Assembly (NCBI GenBank): GCA_033439295.1
Contig: JAVTLE010000013.1
Span: forward strand, 248,001 to 312,000
From: Deuterostichococcus epilithicus
Lineage: Eukaryota > Chlorophyta > Trebouxiophyceae > Prasiolales > Stichococcaceae
DNA: 64,000 nt
Direction: 5' to 3'
The notes beneath the pieces are model-generated. The model ran no database searches, had not been told where the DNA came from, and saw only the letters and a list, made by a program, of their open reading frames with translations. Of this stretch, positions 56,767-64,000 are shown piece after piece (position 1 is the first letter of the stretch; each line of letters starts with the position of its first letter). Position numbers and translations under genes: made by a program.

Positions 56767-59700
56767 ATGACTGGCGTCGCCATGGCTGTTCCGCCACAAG
56801 CAGACGCCGGGGTCGGCGGCGTGGCGGCTCTGGAGAATGGCTTGCACGGAGCGCTGGCCACCCTGCGGCCACAACAGCAGCAAAATGACGACAGCGTCGC
56901 GCTGCCGCGGCACCTACAGCTGCACGCCGTATGCGGCGCCAGCAGCTGTGTTGACGAATCACCCACGGCCGCCGCCTCACCGGGCGTCAGCCTCCTCAGG
57001 TGTGCTTCCATTGAATGCTGCCAGCCGCTGTGTGTCCAGGGCACAGAAGTCCTTGGCCTCCCCCAAACCCTGCTTTCACTCGCTTCATCGCCAGCTAGAA
57101 GCATGTGAGCCGGGTGCACTGTAACCGTGGACTTCCTCAGCCGATGGGCGGTCATCCTCACGAGCAGAGATTGAAATGGGCTCTTGTCAATCGCTTGAGG
57201 CACGCCACTCACAATACATGCCACGCACTGCAGGAATGGCAAGAGCAGCGCCACCGACTTTGCCGACAGCGGCGAGGCCGCGTCTCCGCGCCGAACCCAG
57301 CCGGGCATCCGCCGCATCTGCAGCGACCGCTGCGGCGCCGGCGGCAGCGATTCGGCGCGGCCGTATGGCACTCAGATGGGCGCACACGCAGGGGCCATGT
57401 TTCGCCTGGACACGACGTCTGACGAATCGCCCACACCCTCCCCCACTAGGGCGCGGTCCCTGAGCGGTCGGCTGCAGCGGCAGCCATCGCCTCTGGTGGC
57501 GCCTGCAGGAAAAGCAGGCGCCGCTGCTGCTGCTGCCGCTGTCGCGGCAGCCACGGCGGCGCCGCCCCGGCCAGCGGACGTCTTCGATCCGAACGACTTG
57601 GCCGCAATGAACGCGCGCCTTGCGGCGGGGCTGTCGGCAATCCCGCGGCCGGCCTTGGCGGCCGACCCGTGCCGCAGCGGCAGCGGCGCGAGCGGCGCCA
57701 GCCTGGACCTCGGAGGAGTTTACAGCAGCGGCGGCGGCGGCGGTGATGGCGAGGCGGAGTCTGCTGGCCGCTCTCACGACACAGTCGGCGGCGGCGGCGG
57801 CCGGAGGAAACGTTGGGGCGCAGCCGGCCGCGAGGAGCCGCCCGACAGCGGCGGCGACACCGAGGGCGAGGCAGACAGTGGCCCGCCGGCGGCGGCGCGG
57901 CCCGTCAAGGTTCGCCGCATCGATGTTGGCATGTCGGCGACTGGCGAGCAGCTGCACGCGGCGGGCGCGCAGGGCGACCAGGAAGGCACATCGACCCCCC
58001 GCAGGGCCGCCCCGGTGAGCATCTGGGTACGTCGTATCGTGGCTCCGCTGCTCCCTCCCCGAGGAGGCACTCTGTGTCGCCAGCATGAAGTGCTGCAACC
58101 TCCTGATCACAGACCCACCCCAGCTGCAGCCCTGTTGTTTGGGTGTGGCAGGGTGCAGCGGCGCTGATCGACGCAAGCACACTTTGAGTGTTTCAGCACG
58201 GAATCCTAAACCCTAAGCCTCAAGGCACGAAGCACACAGCTGCTGGTCACGTGCACGGGGCCTGACTGGCCTCCGCCCCCATGCACAGGGCCCCAGCGGC
58301 GGCGGCTGTCCGGTGCCCGGCCTGGGTCTGCAGCTGCCGCCTTGCATCGACCAGCAGCCCCTGGCGGACGTCCAGGTACAGCTTGTGTATTTTTACGACA
58401 AACCATCGGAGCCGACAGACTGTGCGTTGCCTTGCTGCCGTCGACCAGGCCCATGCGCGTATACGCAAGTGTGTGGGCCCAGATTCAGCTGGCGCCGCAA
58501 TCGATGGGTCCCGCACATCTGCGAACGGCTCGACACGACTCGCGGACTTGCAAGCAGGTGTTCCAGGGCTTTTGGGGCCTGGACGACGTCCGCCGCAGCC
58601 GCGACTCGCTGTTCGTCTTCGGCGACAACGACGCCCGCCAAGGTGCTTCCGCCTTCCTGCGCGAGCTTGGCTTCCTAACATCCTGCACCAAGCACAGTCG
58701 TAGTCAGGGCGACCAGTTTGTACCATCATGGTGGCCCCCACAGTGCTGTGCGGCAGGGTGTAGGCGGGGCGGGGGGTTTTCTTGCCAGAAAACCCCTGAC
58801 ACCCTGACCTGCTGCGCGTAGGCCGGGGCGGGCAGGCAGTGATTCGCGGCGAGCCCAACGCCATCGGGCTGGCCACCAAGCGCATCCCCAGCCACGTGCA
58901 GCACGCCTACTACCGGTGCGCTGCCCTGCTGACCGGCTGCTGCCATGGTTCCGGACACCGCAGGGCGGCATTTGATGCTGTGCTAGCAGGGAGTAGGCGG
59001 CTCGAAACGAGAACGGCACCAAACCAGTTGGCGTCCACGCTGTCTGGCGTCAATGCTGCCTGGCGTCCAGCCCTCATCCCAGAGCATGCGAGGCACCCCT
59101 GACGAATGGCACCCGCCCAATCGCCCAGGGACGAGGACTTTGAGACAAACGCGGCAAAGATCACGGCCGGCGTCGCGCGCATCCTGGAAGCGCTGGTCGC
59201 CGGCCGCGCGCCTGACGCCGGCTCCGGCGCGCAGCCCTGCGGCGGCGGCGCCCTCAGCCGTCGCGGCGGCGGCGGCGGCGGCCCACGGCAGCGGGGACCC
59301 TTCTCCCAGGAGGGTGGCCATGGGCAGCCCTGGTACGCCGCCGGCTCGCCGCCGCAGGGGCGCGGCACTGGGGACGGCGGCGACGGCAGCCATCACGCCG
59401 GCCCCGGCCGGCAGCAGCAGGACGCCGAGCGGCTGCCGTACCGCACGCTCGTCGTGCCGAGGGACGGCTTTGGCACCGGCCGGGCGCGGCTGCGCACTGA
59501 CGCCCCGCGCACCTTTGCCTTCCTCAAGCGCCAGGTGGGCGCCCCACATGGGCTCTTCAGGATTGATGCCTCTGGTACGCGGGCGACACATTTCTGAATC
59601 GATGCCTTGGTACGCGGGTGGATTTGTTCTGACTCTCCAAGTGAGTGCGTGCATTAAACAACCGAGATGTGTGTGGATAGTTTTTTGTGCTGTGGCGGTT

Positions 59701-59875
59701 CGCTGGCGCGAGTACCGCTAGCGGAAGCTGCCTAGAATTTCGCCTCCTTCGTCCAGCCTAGTCACCGATAGGCCTGGATGGGCCATGCTTCTGGCTCAGT
59801 GCTCTCTTACACTTGCAGGTCAACCACCTGCTGGAGTTACTGCGGCAGGGCTCCAGCGCAGAGATCGACTGGTGA
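56767..59875 (+). CDS. Disordered protein with a bacterial/phage-like GDN-GGQA domain
   Basis: Seven exons: 56767-56999, 57234-58014, 58289-58375, 58558-58642, 58822-58915, 59129-59534, 59819-59875, giving 581 codons. Residues 1 to about 370 are low complexity (Ala, Gly, Ser, Arg; QQQQ near 40; basic RRKR and KVRR clusters). The C-terminal third carries a compact domain: SLFVFGDNDARQGRGGQAVI, RGEPNAIGLATKR, a helix (DEDFETNAAKITAGVARI), then LVVPRDGFGTGRARLRTDAP and RTFAFLKR. I know this pattern (FGDN, GGQA, RGEPNA, P-x-DG-GTG-AxL) from short conserved hypothetical proteins of bacteria and phages. Here about 90 disordered residues (Gly/Arg/Gln-rich) are inserted between its two halves. Function unknown; conserved Asp, Asn, Arg and Gly suggest a nucleotide or polar-ligand site (inference). 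The start may be further upstream because an acceptor-like CAG ends at 56752. Confidence 0.72.
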
Positions 59876-60630
59876 ACAGCAGGCGGCACAGATGCGGTGG
59901 GCGGGCCTGGCTCGTTGCCGGGGCAGTGCCACACCTCCATGCGCTGGCGGCTTCCGCCAGGGACAGAGGCGACAGAACGACAGCGGGGCGAACAGGAGCG
60001 TTGTGACGAACCCCAGCGCAAGGTCAGGTGGAAAGGCTGCCAGCTGGGGCCGACATGATGGAACACAGCGTGCAGTCCCATGGGCGTGAATGCCAGCCAC
60101 TACCAAGCCCAGAACACGAAATGGAAGCACAGCAGAGGTGCAAGCCTGAGGGATCCTATGTGCAAGAGGGATCCTGCAGAGGTGCTATGAAGTGGCGGGC
60201 AGAGCTGCGGTGGCCGAGTTGTATACTACACCGAGAGGGGCATCTCAGCCTCTGATTACGGGGCTCAGGCGGACCTCAGCCTCGCCAGAGGCAGTCAGAG
60301 GTATGATCAACACGACAACTCGACATATAGGATTTGGTAGTAGTCGGCGCAGCGCCATCCTGTACAACAGAACTAGGTAGCATAGAGCCGCCTTGGGTGC
60401 GCTCCCGCGTGCGGGTCTCTGTCATCTGGTTGCTTCGTGGGTACACATGCTTGAACATCCGTGTCTGGCGCCGCACACTTGGCGCTGAGATTGGGCTTGT
60501 CCTGCCCGCCTTGCCGTTTTCATCGGTTCTGCTTTATCACCAATCTGCAACGACCACCGAGAAACATCACCCCCATCACACCAGGTGCTGCTGGCTGTCT
60601 CGAATGTTCCCCATGCGCACTCCCTTCCTG

Positions 60631-60660
60631 ATATATATATATATATATATACATACATAT
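60631..60660. repeat. (TA)n / TACA microsatellite
   Basis: Ten TA units followed by ACATACATAT, the most AT-rich spot in the window, in the space between two convergent genes. Confidence 0.9.
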
Positions 60661-60888
60661 CAGGGGATATCACTGCGCCAAATCCCTCCTATACCATGTT
60701 CACCAGAGTTTCACCTGGCTGAAACTTTCCTACGCAAACACGACAGCACCGCTTCACCTCGTACCACTGCCTGATGTAGCGGTACAAAGGACCACCATGG
60801 GTACGGGTGTCCTCCCCTCACAAGCTGCAACCTCCTTATACGTGCCGTCTGCCTCGAATGTCGAGCTCGCTGGTCGAGGACGGTGCCA

Positions 60889-60893
60889 TTACA
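60889..60893 (-). promoter_or_regulatory. Putative TGTAA polyadenylation signal for UBC9
   Basis: TTACA on the plus strand, reading TGTAA in the direction of UBC9 transcription, about 196 bases after its stop codon. Confidence 0.5.
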
Positions 60894-61088
60894 ACCAATG
60901 CCCGTTGCGAGTACAGCGCCTGCCGCTAGCGGCATGGCCCATCAGTGGCGGTGCTGCATCTGTAGCCGCACCATCCCGGCTGTTGCGCCGCCTCGACCTG
61001 CACCTGTGCCTGTTACGGGTGCTGCTGCCGCTACAGCGGCACCCGCCGCCGGCACTGCTGCAGGAGCCACGGCCCGCAACACCGCTGG

Positions 61089-63063
61089 TCAGGCTGGCGG
61101 CGGGTACTTGCTGGCCTGTTGCCGCACCCGCACGTCATACTGTTGCCTGCGCATGACAGCAGGAACAGGGTTTTGCTGAAGCGCATTCTGTGATAAGGCA
61201 CCTGCGGTCGCCCCCGCACGGCAAACTGCTGCCTGCACAGGAACGTGGACCGCAGTTCAGCGGGGGGTTCACCAGCGCCAGGCGCCACGCACATGCTGCC
61301 TGCGCGGGCCCGGGAGGAAGGGTGTTGATGTGTGAAGACGACCCAGAGCCACCACCCCGCACTCAGCAAATTCGCCCTGTGCATCTGCAGTGAAGCTTCC
61401 GGCCCCGAGGCGTGTCCAGGCACGCCGTACTGGCAGTGGGAGCAGCGTTGCAGGTGCCAGCTGGAGCGCCGCGCCTGGCCCGTCCGCATGGCATGCTGGC
61501 GCCGAGGCAACAAGCAGGATGGCAGCATGGAGCAGCAGGGCACGTGCAAGGGGTGATGGACGTTATGCGGGGTGAGGGTGTAGGGTGCAGGCTTAGGGCC
61601 ACACCGCTGGTTCTGGAACATCATGTACGCGTCACTTTGCGCTGGGCTCAGCGGGTTGGGGTCGTTGAGCAGATCCTGCAACGCGGAGCACAGGGCGACA
61701 CAGGCTGGGGAGCAGGCCATCTGATCGTTTGGCAGAGAGGCAGCAGCGCCGCTCGTGCCTGTGCTGCATGCAACTGCAGGTGGGGGCCCGGGAAGCACGG
61801 GGAACATGCGCTGGTGAGAGACGGGGCACAGCCCACTGGGAGGCGCAAGCACTGGCGGCTGTACCTGGATGCCTGTCAGGATCTGGGGCACCGTGATGGA
61901 TGGCCGCCAGCCCTCCTCCTGCACCGGAAGAGCAACAAATTCTCAGCTGCAAGCTGCTCCGATAGCTCTCCGGCATCAGGATTGACTGTTACTCCATGGT
62001 CTTGCGGTGCAGCAGCTGCAAACCCTCGGATCCGGACGCATGGCATCCTCCAGAGACAGGTGCAGCGGCTTGGCAACTGCGGCGAGAACTTGCGAATTTT
62101 GCAGCACGATTCCCAGCGATGGGGAGACAGAGTGACAGGATCCGAGCGAGGGACTGCTTGCGACTGGAGGCGAGCACCTCGTTCAAGATGGACAGGCACA
62201 CGGTGCCGGACGGGTATATGTTGGGGTGATAGAAGCCTGGATCGAACTTGCACTGCGGCGACGGCAGCCCAGTGCTCAAACACTTGCAGAACCTTTGCCG
62301 TCAAATTGAGCACGCTGCACGCCATCTCAGCACCGCCAGAGGGTGCGCATTGCGACTCGTGCATGCCGGAGCTGCTCTGAGGCGTCGGGCAGATGCACGC
62401 CAGGTCGAGGCTGCAGGGCGGCAGCCAACGAACACAGGCACGAGCTGAGACGTGTACGAACAGGCAGGCAGGTGAACTGAGCCGTGTGCCAATATTAGGA
62501 CCTTTTTCCCACCCCTCACCTTTGGCGGCTTGGCGGGGAAGTCTTCTGTGAACTCCATGGTCAGTGGATAGTACCCTCCCTCCCTGCGGCACAGCAGCTG
62601 GCATCATGTTGCACCTGGCAGTGTAGGTGCAGACCAACTGGTGCACTGGCGCAAGGACATGTCTGCTCCTGGCGGCGACGGGTCATGCGAAGGAAGCAGC
62701 CGCACCAGTCTGTGCTTTGCTTGCCGGGAATGAAGCACTTCCATTTCAGCAGGTTCATCTTCCTGTGGACGAGTGATGCACCGCTGTTGGCTCGGTCTGG
62801 GCATTGTATACCCTTTCGACAGCACAGAGCAGACCGCTGACTGAACCTCGTGTAAAAGCAGGCGGGGCTGCTGTGTGAGGGCATCGCGCCAACCAGCATG
62901 CGGCAGATGCCTGAGCTGACAGGTTCACTGGCTCAAGGCTCAAGACGGCGCACCCGTCCGCCTCTGTCTCTGGCCGCGCATGGAAGCCGAAAGGTTTGTT
63001 CTTACGCCACGCCTTGCGCTCCATGAGCAGGCGATTTCGCGCCAGGCCGCCCACATCCGCCAT
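61089..63063 (-). CDS. UBC9: SUMO-conjugating enzyme UBC9
   Basis: Seven minus-strand exons: 63063-62954, 62762-62706, 62583-62520, 62252-62178, 61918-61865, 61675-61605, 61146-61089, exactly 163 codons (162 residues; UBC9 is normally about 158-160). The whole chain follows UBC9: [71 protein letters not shown], then [33 protein letters not shown] and [19 protein letters not shown]. The HPN motif and the active-site Cys (about residue 96, in GTVCLSI) are intact, as is the basic SUMO-binding N-terminal helix. It transfers SUMO from the E1 to substrates, often recognising psi-K-x-E sites, in nucleus and cytosol. All introns are GT-AG and the ATG gives the conserved N-terminus. Confidence 0.95.
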
Positions 63064-64000
63064 CACGCAAGTCGCGCTGGCAGCAGCCACTCACCAGCGG
63101 CTGCTTGATGGTGCGCGGCGGGACCGACAATTCAGCAGACGAGACAGCAGGCTGGCGCTGAGCGGCCAACAGATCTGGAAATGCTGCTGCCGCCAGGTCG
63201 CGCACGACCTGAATGCTGTCACTTCTATGGCAAGTCGTCTGGCATGGAGAGGCGTTCCTTTGATGCGAGGATACGTCCCTTTTGGTGAGGACCCTGCAGA
63301 CCACGCAACCTGGTGCGGCTGACACGAGCCACTGCGACCTACGGTGCTTTCAGACCGTGTCGTCGACGAATTCGGAATGGACACGCTGAGGACGGATGTG
63401 GTATAGTCGTGATGGTCTATATGTTGATGAGCCTTGCGAAATGGAGGTACAAACCGTGTTGTGGCATGCAAAGACTGGCAAAGTCCCATAAAGTTTTGAA
63501 GTTCCATGAAGTTTTCAATTGTAATTTGTGCTGAGCTGTTGCAAGACCGCAAGACGTGCCATAGCGCCTCTTGTCGCTCGCTAGCATTGCTGCCAGTGCA
63601 CCGGTCGCGCAGGTCGCTGGTTGCTTTGCTGGCACTGATCAATCTCCAGTTCCAGACGTCGCAGAGACACGCTGCTGCAGCGAATGCGAAGAACTGCAGT
63701 GCTATTGTTATCCAGTACGACGGAGAGCCCTGTTCGACCTTGTTCTCGTTGACCTGCCTTGTACCATAGCTTGCCTTCGGCATTGCCTCGTGGCCCCGTG
63801 ATATCTGCCACAGCTCGCCACGCATTTTTTGTACGTCTATACGTCTGTACGTTCAAGTTACGACAGCACGGCCGAACGGTCGACAGCTCGGCAAGGCTTG
63901 CCAGCGGGGTGCGCAACCCCGGCGCCTGCACATTCTCATGCTGGACTGGCATGAGCCGGTGAAAGGGCAGCCAAGTGACAGCAGCAGCCGCTGAAGGCTC
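63064..64000. other. Upstream region of UBC9 to the right edge; no gene resolved
   Basis: Should contain the UBC9 promoter and 5'UTR (left part). Minus-strand open frames (for example 63825-63091) have no family resemblance and no exon structure. A gene on either strand could begin beyond the right edge. Confidence 0.35.

Larger units (their letters stand above)
59876..61088. other. Convergent 3' flanks of two genes
   Basis: Lies between the ends of the GDN-GGQA gene (plus) and UBC9 (minus). Holds a TA microsatellite (60631-60660) and TTACA at 60889-60893, TGTAA on the minus strand about 196 bases beyond the UBC9 stop. No gene was found. Confidence 0.5.

Noticed and set aside
60883-61179. 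Plus-strand frame containing HQWRCCICSRT, zinc-finger-like
   Set aside because: Only three Cys in a short stretch followed by Ala/Pro shadow sequence; it overlaps the UBC9 3'UTR and last exon on the other strand.

Overview
The window is GC-rich nuclear DNA from a green alga, most likely a trebouxiophyte (Chlorella/Coccomyxa-like). The evidence is a dense set of intron-rich genes with short introns (donors mostly GTGAGC/GTGCGC, acceptors GCAG), TGTAA polyadenylation motifs, plant-lineage protein families (IQM calmodulin-binding protein, PCC13-62-type desiccation protein, TPR-fused OXA insertase), plant-type CCCTAAA motifs in introns, and organelle-type leader peptides. There is no operon structure, RNA gene, CRISPR array or recognisable transposon. 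I built gene models by hand: each exon chain was joined by splice signals and checked for phase, and nearly every chain sums to a multiple of three.

Layout, left to right: a Gly/Pro-rich protein on the minus strand running off the left edge (1-1650); a Gln-rich, probably nuclear protein (3596-7700, +); a type II membrane glycosyltransferase with a long Ala/Pro/Gly-rich stem (9897-15927, +); an IQM-family protein (17136-20278, -); a HIRAN-domain protein (21795-25359, -) head-to-head with the nucleolar rRNA-processing protein NOL12/Rrp17 (26004-27980, +); a small plastid-type membrane protein (28640-29045, -) head-to-head with an OXA1/ALB3-type insertase carrying TPRs (29728-34341, +); a low-molecular-weight tyrosine phosphatase-like protein without its catalytic cysteine (35157-38243, +); a ferritin-like desiccation-related protein (39138-42004, +); an aldo/keto reductase (43076-46262, +); three very small minus-strand genes (46876-49658); a RanBPM-type SPRY-LisH-CTLH-CRA protein of the GID/CTLH ubiquitin-ligase family (50631-55406, +); a large disordered protein with a bacterial/phage-like GDN-GGQA domain (56767-59875, +); and the SUMO-conjugating enzyme UBC9 (61089-63063, -). 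The genes are ordinary chromosomal neighbours with unrelated jobs: secretory-pathway glycosylation, ribosome biogenesis, organelle protein insertion, stress tolerance, and ubiquitin/SUMO conjugation.

The most unusual structure is not a gene. At least seven places in three genes, plus one intergenic site, carry decayed direct copies of pieces of the adjacent exon, usually with the splice site, lying in the neighbouring intron. The LMW-phosphatase and HIRAN genes carry arrays of about five copies. Three introns appear to use GC instead of GT at the 5' splice site, one of them inside such an array. Other notable points are a probable one-base G-run frameshift in the RanBPM gene, recurrent telomere-like CCCTAAA motifs in introns close to acceptors, a loss-of-cysteine pseudophosphatase, and a stand-alone HIRAN protein.
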